Part shown: positions 1 to 11,700 of the stretch, in pieces
Position numbering within the stretch: position 1 is the stretch's first letter
Layout of the letters: every line of letters begins with the position of its first letter
Source of the DNA: Dichotomocladium elegans
Taxonomy: Eukaryota > Mucoromycota > Mucoromycetes > Mucorales > Lichtheimiaceae
Assembly: GCA_025716815.1 (NCBI GenBank)
Contig: JAIXMN010000001.1
Coordinates: 2,108,001 to 2,172,000 of the forward strand
Length of the DNA: 64,000 nt
Direction: 5' to 3'
The notes under the pieces: model-generated
The model's database searches: none
Told to the model about the DNA's origin: nothing
What the model saw: only the letters and a program-made list of their open reading frames with translations
Program-made: the position numbers and the translations under genes

Positions 1-360
1 CTCGGTTGCCTTGAAAAGCGCATCAAAGTCATATTTCGGCGGTCCGAGGGTTAATTCTGCAAGCCGAATGCCGCGCGCCCGGCTATCAATGCTTCCTTGA
101 TAACTTTCGGGCGTACGGCTCGAAGTCCGTCCATGAATCGTGAGAGACTCCAGCCCGTCTAGCAGAGAATCGACGATAGACGCTCCTTCTTCTGCTGCTG
201 CTGCTATTATCTCCTCGCTCTGTGCACCTGCAACTCTTGCCGGCGATGATCCCGAAGTCAATGAATCGTTCTCATCGCGGTCGCTGCTGTTGTTGCTGCT
301 GCTGCTGCTGCAAATGCTGATGGTCTCTGTCTTGTTGTCTCCGTATCGATTTAAATACAT
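1..360 (-). CDS. Partial 5' end of an unidentified protein gene
   Basis: Reading the minus strand from the ATG at 358-360, the frame stays open for 120 codons to the window edge, so this is the first exon (or part of it) of a gene running off the left side. The product is Ser/Ala/Glu rich at the start (a Ser/Asn run encoded by a CAG/AGC-type triplet repeat, then an AAAAEEG stretch), followed by a more ordinary sequence with SIVDSLLDGLESL and LAELTLGPPKYDFDALFKA. Triplet runs make the opposite strand look like a leucine-rich ORF, which I treat as a shadow. I do not recognise the family. An intron further left cannot be excluded. The open frame with no stop over 360 bases supports coding moderately. 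Confidence 0.5.
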   Translation of the reverse strand, partial: MYLNRYGDNKTETISICSSSSSNNSSDRDENDSLTSGSSPARVAGAQSEEIIAAAAEEGASIVDSLLDGLESLTIHGRTSSRTPESYQGSIDSRARGIRLAELTLGPPKYDFDALFKATE

Positions 361-2427
361 TGCTTGACAGAGGCGGCGGACATGCGTTGGATTGTAAAAA
401 TCAGCGTTGGAATAGCAGTCTACTACAATGACATGTCAGTGATCATTCCCCTACCCGCTCGGAGAGGCGTAGTGCGGCAAACATGTTATAAAATACACTG
501 CGATCGTTTATCGTTTGCTTACTTGAGCCGGAAGTGATCGAATTAAATTCTGCAGCAAAAAAAAAAATAAAACAAAAAATACAAGCGTTAATGCCGGCGA
601 ATGGACGCCATTAAAATATACAGCGGAGACAACATGTATGTCATTTATGTATGTCTCTCTGCATTACCTCTTTTGTTCGCGAGGACTACAGGCCGGTGTT
701 AAAATATAGAACGAGGGTTGAGTAATGAGCATTTTGACGCAGCCATAGAGCAACCAGGAGCGCAATTCAACTCACTTTCGTGTCGGTAACACTTCCGACT
801 TTTCACCTTTGTGGGCATTGTAAATTCTAACGGAAGTGGCCGTGCAAGGTGCTTCATTTTCAACAAGGAATTGGAGAAGATAGAGGTGTCACTGTAAATG
901 CATCCCCCCTTTCCTCACTTGGATTTTCAAAGTCAGATACCCACAATGAGATACTTTCTTTTCAATCAAGGTTGCGATCATGGATATCACGCTGAATAGC
1001 CGAGAAAAATCCAATAGGTTTAAATCTGGTACAAGATATAAAGACAATGGCGTATAAAATAGGAAAAGGACGACGTATCAATAGGTAAAAACATTTCATT
1101 CATGAATTAAATATATTACTTCTTCACTACACCCGTGAAACTTACAACAAACCGTTCTTCCAACAGAAAAGGGCTTATCTCAAGGGCTGTGGTTATCCTG
1201 AGTGCGCCAGCGATAGCTAACGCGGAAATCATTGGTTGGGCTCATGGCCGTCTCGATCGGCCTGAGCGTGCACGTCGTGACCTCACGTTCTGTTGCTCTG
1301 ATTCAGGTGAGCCTGGCCTTCCGCGAGCTGCAGACACTTGTGCAGTACTGCCTCTCCGAAATCTTGTTGGGATGATGCCATCTTCCCGAAGACCACGGAA
1401 GATATGCTTCATGTTAAGAGCCGCCGCCAGATCCGATTCCATAATCTTGGTTAACGAACGCCCTCTGCCATGCCTGCTGTACAGTCTTGATTTGATTATC
1501 TATTTATTAGAAAATTCTGTCTACTAAGCCTATTGTAGACTTCCAATGCCCTATTACTTGCAAGGTTGCTGGTTCGATAGACAAAACAGCTCTTATTTGA
1601 ACAGTTAGAGAATAGGATAATGTACCTAACCTCTACCCTATGATAGCCGAAAGGGGTCACGACCATCCAGTCTGGGTTACTCCATCAAACAACGATAGTC
1701 AGTTTGCCAGTGGCATTTAGGCCTGCCAGAACTCAACGGTAAATCGAATGCTGACTGTATTCTCTCAATTCGGGACATGCGCAGTAACAAACGCGGACTT
1801 GCTGATGAAAGATACACTAGATAGGTATACGATGTGAGAACAGACGGTTTAAGGAGAGTACATTTTCTCTTCGGTGGCATAGTCAATACAATGGCCGTCG
1901 TAGTAAAAAAAAAAGAAATTGTTCATTTCCGACTGTGAAATGTGTATAGGCAAAATCCCGAAAAGCTGGGTACTTTTAAAGAAATGAATTTGCGACATTA
2001 GATTTGTTATCTTGCGCAGAAAAGTTTTGGCAGAAGCGACTTGTATTATTGACGTCTGGTGACTTCAGAATTGGGTGACGTGCGACTTTGATTTCGGGAA
2101 ATGGTGTATATAAAAGCGAATGCATGGATGTCATCTTGTTTTTTGAAAAAAAAAAAGAAAAACTGAATCTAAAGCGACAGAGTCTATTTGTTGAGCGAAG
2201 AAAAAAAAGTGAAGAATGAAGCAAAAGCGGGTGGGAATCGTGATAAAATCTGCATACAGGTGACTATACAGAAGGAAGAAGGGGGACAAAAGAGATGAGA
2301 TATACATGCAGATGAGAAGAGATACGGGAAGTTAGATATACAAAAAAGTCAAAGTGACAAAAGGAGGTGGGTGGGTCGGGAAGAAAAAGGATGAAATGAA
2401 GATATCGGTGGAGATAGTTATTTTTTT
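361..2427. other. Gene-poor interval
   Basis: No convincing gene. The first few hundred bases are presumably the promoter of the minus-strand gene at 1-360. A GC-richer patch at about 1240-1450 has short ORFs on both strands (66 and 130 codons) without recognisable domains. 1900-2425 is A-rich and lies downstream of the SREBP-type gene, so it probably contains its 3' UTR. Confidence 0.5.
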
Positions 2428-5273
2428 TTAGAGTACCGTCTCGATGACTTCACGACATTCATCCGGTACGACCTTAGACTCCATCTCACGAGAGATCTGG
2501 GCACCGAGGAAGTCCCTGAAGCGATCGAGTGACCTATCTGCAGAGAAGGCGAGGAGTCGACGGTAAACGAACATGTGGACAGCCAGCGTCGATAGATGTA
2601 GAAGGTCGGCCTCGGCATTGGACATGGTGTCGACGGGTGGGGAAAGGTACTTGATACAGTCTACTGACGCACTCACATCCGCGAGACCCTGCTCGAGATG
2701 ATGGGCAAGAACGAACCGGTCGCTCTCACTAACAGCCTTGACGAGATGGTAGATGGAATGGCAATGGCGCTTGAGGAGCGACGAAGACGGACATAACTCG
2801 TCCTTTTCGGTCAAGTCCTCCAAGTACTGGAGGCTTTCGGCAGGAACCTTGTTATCATTGTCAACGAGGCATGCGCCGAGATGGGTCCACCAGGTAATCA
2901 TGGACGGGACTGCGGAGGAATCGGAGGCGATCGTGGTGTCAAAGATACTGTTATCGGATGGCATCATGATCCATTGGGTATATTTGGACTGGAGCATGCC
3001 CAGGGCTTCCCAGTAAGCAGTCCAGTCGAACGGCGTGACAAGATAAGGTAGCACGAACGAGTAGAACACGTTAGGACAACCACCACCGCAGCGCGTTGCC
3101 AGCATCGCCATCACTTGGTCGGTTGGCCGGCGCGAGACGAGGTGGCGTGACACTGGATTCTTGCCAAACGCAAGCTCGAGCTGAATGGCTGCTGCTGTGT
3201 GTACGCGGTTGAGCGTGTGCGGCGTGACAAGACCATGTTCACGCTTGAGCAAGTGGATGCGAGAGAGCATACCGGCGCACGAACGAAGGAGCTGGAGTCG
3301 GCTGAGCGAAGGATCAGCTATTCAAGGAAGAAAAATAAATGTCGACGTCAGCCAAAAGAAATGCACGCCCATGTGTGGTTTGAGCGACATACCTCCAAGG
3401 CACTGCATCTCGCAAAGACGAGTCCAGGCGGCAGCATCATTCAGTTCGGTCTTGCTGACCCTAGCGGAAGCGAAGAGGGAAGGAAGGAAGGATAGATCAT
3501 ACAGAGTCTCATACACGAGCCCAATCGAAGAGCGGCTCATGGAAACAAGCTGAACAACAGATTCATAGAGCTCATTCCAAGATGTTACAACCTCTGCGGC
3601 GTAGTGGTGGTGCAGATGGTGTTGCTTCTTGCTCGTACGGCGGGGTGGACGGTTGAGCCACGGCAAAAGAAAAAAGTAGAAGAAACCGATGGCATACATG
3701 AACACCTGGAACCAGATCCTACATAAGAAGAGCAGATTGAGTAATCTGAGGGACGGGACAGGTTGCTCTGGATGGATTTACCAACTACTGGAGCTGAAGA
3801 AGAAGCTGCGCAAGCTAGAACCCGAAAGGGCTGCGCTGCCATTGTCACCGTTGGCTGCGCTATAGACGATGCGGGAATTTTGGTGATTTGAGTGGTGGAG
3901 GGCGTTCGCATTAGCGCCGTTTCGATCGAAGGGGGAGGTGGAGAAGAAGGCGACAGAGAGGTACAAGGCCATGAACATTCTGTTGGAACCCTGGTCTTTG
4001 GCATTGTTAGCAGCCGACTTTTTGTTCTGCTGCTGTTGTTGCTGCTGGTCCTCCGATTTCTTTCTTCGTCGATAAGGACGGCGCTCACGCTTAGGGAGCA
4101 GCTGCGCGAGTGCAGCACGTTGGGCAGCACGTTCCTTCAGAAGTTCCTGGCGCTGGATTTGCTCACGCACACGCGCCTCTTTGCGCTCGCGCGCTAGACG
4201 TTCCTGCTCGCGCTGGTGGAATTCACGCTTCTGAGCCATGAATTCGCTAAGGACTTGTTGACCGCCGGGCATTTGACCGATGATGTGTTGCAGAATTTGG
4301 TTTTCGCGGTCTGCGAGCTCGTTGCTTCGTCTTAAGAAAAGAATGTACTCGGTGGCCTTACGTAAAATGGTGGCCTTGTTGAGTTTCTTGGCGACCTCGA
4401 TGCCGTCAACTACTTCCTGTTCTCCGGAATCTTCATCTGAATCGCCACCGTCGTCGCCGTCCTTGTCGCCAACCCTGGCCTTATAGAGGGCAGGAACGAC
4501 GTTCTTTAGATCATTGATACGGTCGTTGATGTTGGTCCGATATCGCCGCTCGATAGCATTGTGTGCGACCTTTTTGATTTGTTGCGAGGGCTCAAGCTGC
4601 CAAAAGTCCATGTTACCTGAACTGGTTCGTTTCCTTTTCATCGCTGGCGACCGCTCATCTAATAAAGGCATTCTTTTGAGCCTCATACTTTTCTTTGCGT
4701 CCATATGAGAGGTGACAAGAAAGACTTACCACGGTCTAGCTGAGAGTTTGCGGGAGGAGCAAGGGCAGCAGCCGTTGCAGGTGGAAAAGTTGGCAGCTGC
4801 CAGGTTGGAGGTGAGGTGCTCGAGGATGATGATGGCGATAAAGAGGTGGTTGGGGCGTCTGCGAGCGGTGTGGCGGGAATGGCAATACCGGGCATTGGTC
4901 CGGTAAGTGAGTACGGTTCGGCGAAGCAGTTTTCATAAACGTTGGTGGCGGTGGGATGGAAGTATCCGCTACCAAAGGCCTTCTGGGCCTCGGTGGGCAC
5001 GTCGTCGTGCTGCAACAAATGGTCTGTGGGAGGTGAAAGAGTGGAGGATGAGGATGGAGAGGGAAAGTGATGGGAGGAATGCTCCCAATCAAACATGCCT
5101 TCCAAGTCATCTAATGAAAAGTCGGAGGCTGCGGCTTGGTGACCACCGCTTGCAGATGACTCCAATGATAGCTGGGGTGATAAATGGTTTTCCAAAATGT
5201 TTGAAGATCGTCTGTGTTCGTCATTAGCTGGAGGACGCATTCCAAGATAGGACTCGAAAGTGTCGTCCATCAT
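2428..5273 (-). CDS. SREBP-type membrane-bound bHLH transcription factor (SRE1-like)
   Basis: Four exons (5273-4730, 4658-3782, 3718-3393, 3317-2428) with GT-AG introns join in frame to 878 aa. A Ser/Pro-rich acidic N-terminus is followed by a bHLH-zipper: the basic region has ERRYR with the Tyr (residue 221) that marks the SREBP family, then a long acidic loop and a helix with KLNKATILRKATEYI. After a charged coiled-coil and polyGln come two hydrophobic segments, about 409-422 and 475-495, matching the SREBP hairpin that anchors the precursor in the ER. The C-terminal 380 residues would be the cytosolic regulatory domain. By family knowledge the N-terminal part is released by proteolysis in low sterol or oxygen and activates sterol genes; which protease works here is not visible. 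The SREBP assignment is firm; a precise symbol is not. Confidence 0.85.
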
Positions 5274-5364
5274 TTGATAGAGAATGTTTTTAGAAGATAA
5301 GTGAGTGTGAGTGAGTGAGTCACGATACGCGAAAAGAGGGGAGACATCTGAATTGTTCTGGACC

Positions 5365-5371
5365 TATATAT
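5365..5371 (-). promoter_or_regulatory. Candidate TATA/CCAAT element of the SREBP-type gene
   Basis: On the minus strand the bases CCAATATATAGG lie about 92 bp upstream of the ATG at 5273. They contain a TATATA core overlapping a CCAAT-like box. This is position and motif only. Confidence 0.35.
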
Positions 5372-8300
5372 TGGTTTGGGTTTTGTTTAAACATGCCACT
5401 TTGGGCCCCCCATGTTCATGCCTAAATCTGATTGGCCCGCCTCTCCTCACCTCATTTTTTGAAACTCCAGTGCTCAGGCCCACGGCAAAACCCTCACGCC
5501 ACATTTGTTTTTTTTTTACGAAAAAAGCAGGCCCCTCCCCCACATGTGAAACAGCCACGTTGGATTGAACCCCTCGCACCCCTTTGATTTCCGCTCGCTT
5601 TTTTGAATTACAACAATAGTTCGAAGGGTCCATCGGAGACTGTAGATAATGCTCGTTTTATTCTTCAAGAGATGAAGTAAAATCTACATTACATTGACGT
5701 TATTGCCATGTTGAAAGCCAGCCTGTCCGCAAGGTGAAAAAGATGGGGGTGACGGTTGGTGGGTTTCCTCTTTCCCGTTGTCCGGACAGAATGACAAACC
5801 CGGAATGAACACAGGCCCAAACATTCATTTTAGTGCACTTCTTCAACCCGAATTGTTTATCTCGGTCCACATAGACCATCTTATTCGTCAATATCCAACG
5901 AAGTAAAACAGGGACCCGTTCAAGCGATCAGAGACCCACTCTATTACCAATGATGTACTACTCAATAGCGAGTCCTTCCCGAGTCACTCTAATCTCGATT
6001 TGCCTTTCTCAGCTTCGTCACTCGCGAAAAAAGACGGCCTTCTATCCCTTTTCACCTGTCAACCGACGAGGCATTCCCATCGTCCGCTGCTCCCCCACCC
6101 GTCTAGTGCCTGTTAATGCTGCATTTCCACACTCACACCTATTCCCCGCTCCCCCGAATTTCTCCATTCAATATGGCTCCTTTTGTCGCTCGATTCGTCC
6201 CACCCAAAACTTATATTGATTGATTAATTCTGTGTTGCCTTGTCCGCTAGAATTACAGGGACTTGTCCTTTCCACGCCCGTCTCCCAATAACAAACGGGC
6301 CCTTGACTCAGCTGTGGAGATCCGTTCGTTAATCCAATGCTATTAATATTAATATTCTTAATCCCCTAACCCCGATGCTTTATGTTACCCCTCCTTCTAT
6401 TAACTGCTATGTCGCTATTAATAACCAGAGATTAAAATCTGTAGACAATGGCGCGATCTTTTGGCTCCACGAGGCCAACCCGCTCTTTGGATCCTTTCTT
6501 GAATCCCATTGGCTGGCTTTCATTGTTTTTGAAGCTAGCTGGGGGGTGGACGAGGGAATGCTTGGTTTTGGGGGGGGGCTGTTGGGCGGAGGGTGGGGGA
6601 GCTGCACTTGGCTTTGTTGTGAAAAGGCCCTGCGCCATCACATCTCGGCATCCATTCCATCAGCGCTCCTCGGTCTATGGAAGCATATCAGCGCGTTATA
6701 ACCACTATGATAAGCCAACTCTTCATGCCCCTGTATTGACCGATAGTAGACGAACATGGATCTCAGAAAGCACATACTCTTTCCTTCTAATCTTGCTCTC
6801 GTCCCGTCCTTCTAACCTCTTTGCATCCGCCCTTCCTCCCCCCAAAAAAATGCTACGCACGACAGGTCCTATGACTATTTCGTTCTCCAAAAACTTCTTT
6901 GTGAGCCGGGAACTGCCGTAAAGTGGCCCAAATCAATTTTATATCTTTTCCCACACTTGTTTATTCAGCCGAACGCTTCCCAGAGCTCGTAGATGCCAAG
7001 GAATTCCGAGATATCATTAAAGAATTTGGTCAATAATAGTCTTCTGTGATGATGCTACAGAGTATAAACATGTATGGTCAAGTCTAGCCTTGGGAAGTCA
7101 AGCAGGATGGTGCAAAATATAGAGAGATTTGAAGTATTAAAAAGTAGGACGGAAGATCCCGTAGATCTGATTAGCCGGTCAGGTCTCGTGCCCAAGAGAT
7201 CCGCCACGGGATTTAGTTCTCAAATAGGGAACTATTCCTGACATGAATGTTCCTGGTTATTCTCGTATTAAACTTGCATTTCATCCGTTACTGCTCTTCA
7301 TAACACACGAAGCCCGAGGAGATCAGCTAGAATGGCTAATCTTGCCATATTCGCTCGCTAACCGCAGAAAAATAATTTTTTTCTTTCTCTCTCTTCATGA
7401 AGGAATACATTTTTCGTCTCTCTCCTCTCACATCGTTAGGTTAGAGCTGTCTGCGAGTTAAAAAAGCAGAATCAGGCGCTTTTCTCTAAAATCTTCTTTA
7501 AAGATCCTTCTCTTTGTTCCTGAATAGGCAATTGCCTACTAAGTCCATGTGCCATCCGCTGTCGGCTCCGCTGCTGCGCAGTAATGCGCGCAAGACAACC
7601 TCTTTTAATATCTTGTTTTTAAAATCCGGTAAAATAGGTGAATGGCAAACCGTTATTAAGGATTGTTTATACAAATACAAATCCTGATACCAGACTGAGT
7701 AGAATTCATTGTCGACACCAAGCTAGATCTACATAGCTAAAAACAGGGGGAGTGTTGTGGAGAGGATGACAAAGACTGAACCGATTTTGTAACAAAATTC
7801 CAAACGATACAAGATAGCACGTGAACAAGAAGAACGATAGAAGACGAGGAGGACAAATATGTGATCCTTGAGAGAGAAAGAGAAAGAGAGAAATACCCAA
7901 CGTCATGACATGCATCATGCTGTTATTACAAATCTGTATCTTGCGTCTGCTTTGGCGTCGCGCAGCGGAGTGATTTGCGTCATGATCCTTCGTTACCATG
8001 CGCCGATTGAATCCTTGGCGGGTCAATAGGACGACAACCTCCTTGTTCTCACCCACGCTTTCTTTCCTTCATCGCTACGTTCCACCTTCCCTCCCCCCCC
8101 CAAAAAAAAGAGAGAGCGCCAGCGAGCCGGGAAAATAGTAAAGGCGTGTGGGTGAGTGCTTTTCTGTATCACTGGAACCTCATATGCTCGCGCTTGGGAA
8201 TGCGTGCATCGTGTGGTACAGCGCTTCACGGAAGCAGTCGAGTGTTCAGAATCACGGGAATGAAAAACCTAGTCTTGTCTTCTGTGCTCCGCGCGCTTAA

Positions 8301-8788
8301 TAGAACACACCACCCTTAGCCGGAATTGATAGGTTCCCCTTCTATTCTCATGCCTCTTGGGCCGTCGTGGTCGCGGAAACTAAAATCTTATCGACGTATC
8401 TTCGCTGGCGCTCAAAGAAAGATCATGTGCGTAGAAAAAAGAATGGCTTCCCTTTCCCAGCATAACACATTGTAGCATCTTCCTCTTGGAACTCTCCCAC
8501 TCTCATTCTCCCACACAAGCACACACTGTATAGAAGCTCATATGATCTAAAAGGCTACGTACTGTAGCATATTTAATTTGTTCTGCCCGAAATGTTCGGG
8601 TCGGTTGGACATTGTTTTGATGACCTTGGTGAAACAAATGTTGTGCCGCTGAGCGTTGGGTCATTGACTGCGTATTAAGCAAACGACACACAATCCAAAA
8701 CGAAGGAGCAAGGAATAAAAGAACTCAACTTGTGAATTGTACATGGCATGCTGCACCGCTTTTTAATCATAAAGATAAAAAAGATAAT
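5372..8788. other. Long intergenic region with a G-quadruplex motif
   Basis: About 3.4 kb between the SREBP promoter and the 3' end of the C1-THF synthase gene. I see no ORF with domain features, no tRNA-like A/B boxes and no repeat family. It contains a strong G-run motif at 6570-6599, a GA-rich patch near 7867-7893 and several homopolymers. It may hold long upstream regulatory sequence or untranslated RNA, but nothing shows this directly. Confidence 0.5.
6570..6599 (+). other. Putative G-quadruplex motif
   Basis: Four G-tracts of nine, three, three and five Gs are separated by loops of five, four and one bases, which meets the usual G3+N1-7 rule. It lies about 1.3 kb upstream of the SREBP-type gene start. 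Confidence 0.5.
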
Positions 8789-11700
8789 TTAAAACAGACC
8801 GACCACGTTTCCTTCATCATCCAGATCAACGTCAAAGAAGCAGGGCCGAGTGGGAAGACCGGGCATCGTCTGCATCGCGCCGACCAGAGGATACAAGAAT
8901 CCAGCGCCGACAGAAGCCCTATCATTCGACGAATAACGAAGACCGTATTGATATGTGCGTGTGTGTGTGTGTGTCCATGTCCATGCTTAGTAAAACTGCC
9001 TTCTCTCTTTAACCCATAATCCCACCTTTCTTACCTGATATCGCGGATGGGTACAGTGAAACCGGTAGGGACGCCCTTGAGCTCGGGGTCATGACTGAAA
9101 CTGTATTGCGTTTTGGCCATACAAATAGGCAAAGAGCCGAATCCTTGTTGGGTATAGGTCTCAATCTTGGACTTAGCAAGGTCACTCAACTCAACACCGT
9201 CAGCGCCATAAATTTCCTTGCAGATCGTCTCGATTTTCTTCTCAATGGGGAGATCAAGGTCATAGAGGTACTTGAACTGCTTGTCTTTCTCGCAGGCCTT
9301 GATTACCGCCTTGCCGAGATCAACTGCACCCAGGCCTCCACGAGACCAATGGTCACATGCAACTGCATCGTCTGCACCTGCTGCTAGCGATAGTTTGCGC
9401 ACCAGATCCATTTCAGCATCCGTATCCGAACTAATTAGTAGAGGAATGAGCGATATTCTTTTCGGTTTCTTCGTTTGGTCCAAACTCACGTAAAGCGGTT
9501 GATCGCAACAACGACGGAAATTCCAAACTTCTTAGCATTTTCAATGTGCTTTACAAGGTTGCTGCAGCCCTTCTCAAGAAACTCGAGGTTCTCTTCGGTG
9601 TAAGCGTCAGGCAGTGGCTTACCTGCTACGACAGCAGGAGCGCCACCGTGCATCTTGAGTGCACGGACCGTGGCCACAATCACCACAGCATCGGGCACCA
9701 GTCCAGACACTCGGCATTTGATGTCGAAGAACTTCTCCATCCCCATATCAGCACCAAAGCCAGCCTCAGTCACGACATAACCCGGCGCCATCCCTTCCTC
9801 GACACCCGCAAGCTTAAGCGCGATCTTGTCGGCGAGGATGGACGAGTTGCCATGGGCAATGTTAGCAAACGGACCCGCATGTACCAGCACGGGTGTACCC
9901 TCCAGGGTCTGCATCAAGTTCGGCTTGATCGCATCCTTCATCAGCACTGTAAGCGCACCACCAATGCCAATATCATCAGCCGTGACAGGCTGGCCACTCT
10001 TGCTGCTCGCAACGACCATATTGCCCAAGCGCTGGCGCATGTCCTTGAGATCTGTCGCAAGCGCGAGCACGGCCATCACTTCACTAGCAACTGCAATATC
10101 GAACCCAGTCGTACGTTCTTGGCCCTTCTCGGTCGCATTCTGCCCGATCGTTATCTTGCGCAGGAACCGATCATTGATATCGACAACACGTTGCCAGGTG
10201 ATTGTTGCAGGATCAATGTCGAGGCGGGCAAATCGTCTGATCTCCTCATCCGTGAGCTCGCTAGGCTCGGTCTTGTTGATGCCAAGTTTCTATCCACATA
10301 AAGCACCATGAGCCGCGACTGATTCATTCATTCTCCGGTCACAGCATCAAGTTAACAGACCTGAAGGCGTTTGAGCATCACAGGAGCAAACTTTCGTACA
10401 CCCTTTTTGGCAGGGCAGAGTCGGTTGAACAAGGCCTTTGTTCGAAGTTTTCATAAATTAACGTGAGCGGGAAGACCAACCACCTTGCCTCACTGATTTA
10501 CCTTATCTGACTGGGTATTTTCATGGAACATGCGAGCATCAATAGCGGCAGCTAATTCCCCCGCCCCGGAAAGAAAAACAAGGTCAACACCCTGATTATG
10601 CGCTACGTTCACTTCTAAATTTTCTCTACCGTCTTACCCAGCAAGTTGTTCGCAGCCGTGACAGCATGGATATCACCGGTCAGATGGAGATTGAATTCGT
10701 CCATGGGGATGACCTGGGAATATCCGCCACCAGCCGCGCCACCCTTGATACCAAAGGTGGGACCCTGAGAAGGCTGACGAACACAGGCGAACGCAACCTT
10801 GTTCAGATGGGCACCGAGCGCTTGGACGAGACCGATCGTGGTCGTGGACTTGCCCTCACCAAGCGGTGTCGGCGTAATGCTGTGTGTGTAGAAATTCAAG
10901 ATCCGAATTAGATGGATCTACCACCGGAATCTCCGTTGTCGGGGGAACTGTTTTTTTTACCCAGTAACAACAATGTAACGACCATCCTTGCGATAACCAA
11001 GACGATCAAGCACGTTGAGATTGATCTTTGCCTTGCTCGCACCATACAACTCATACTAAATATGCGTGTAACATTAGCACCGCGCTGACCAAACGATAGA
11101 ATAGAGAATGACCAACCTCGCTACCACTCAGACCGAGCTCTTTGCAAAGCACCTCAATGTTCTTAGGAGTTTGCTCTCTGGCGATATCAATATCACTGGG
11201 AACAGGCGACTTGAGATCCAATGAGAGCGGAGAGATATTGCGCATGCGGCTCAAATCAAACCAGCGCTTGGCACTGCTGAAGGTGTTCTCCATCAACATC
11301 GCAACAGTCATGGGACCAACTCCACCTGGGACGGGAGTGATGGCACTAGCCACCTGGGCCGCGGCCGCATATTCAACGTCACCTACCCAGCGCATACCTG
11401 ACTTCTTGGTAGCATCTAATACATCCATTTCTTTGAGTATATATATATATATATATATATATATAGCCATCGCCATACCAGGAACAGCATTCGTGCCGAC
11501 ATCAATAACAACAGCACCAGGCTTGATCCAGTCGCCCTTCACGAATTCGGCTTTGCCAATAGCAGCCACAAGGATATCCGCTTCCCTGACCTAGCCGTCA
11601 TATATACATTTTTTTGCAGGCATACAGTTCCCTTCCGGTAAGCATAAATACAAATAAAGAGCCTCTGAAGCAACCGCTTTCTGTTTCCTCCCATAATACT

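Noticed and set aside
140..367. Plus-strand ORF with a leucine run
   Set aside because: It is the antisense of a Ser/Asn-rich frame that stays open to the window edge on the minus strand; the leucines come from CAG/CTG triplets.
1135..1527. 130-codon plus-strand ORF overlapping a 66-codon minus ORF
   Set aside because: No domain, no promoter element and overlapping frames on both strands; the region is only somewhat GC-richer than its surroundings.
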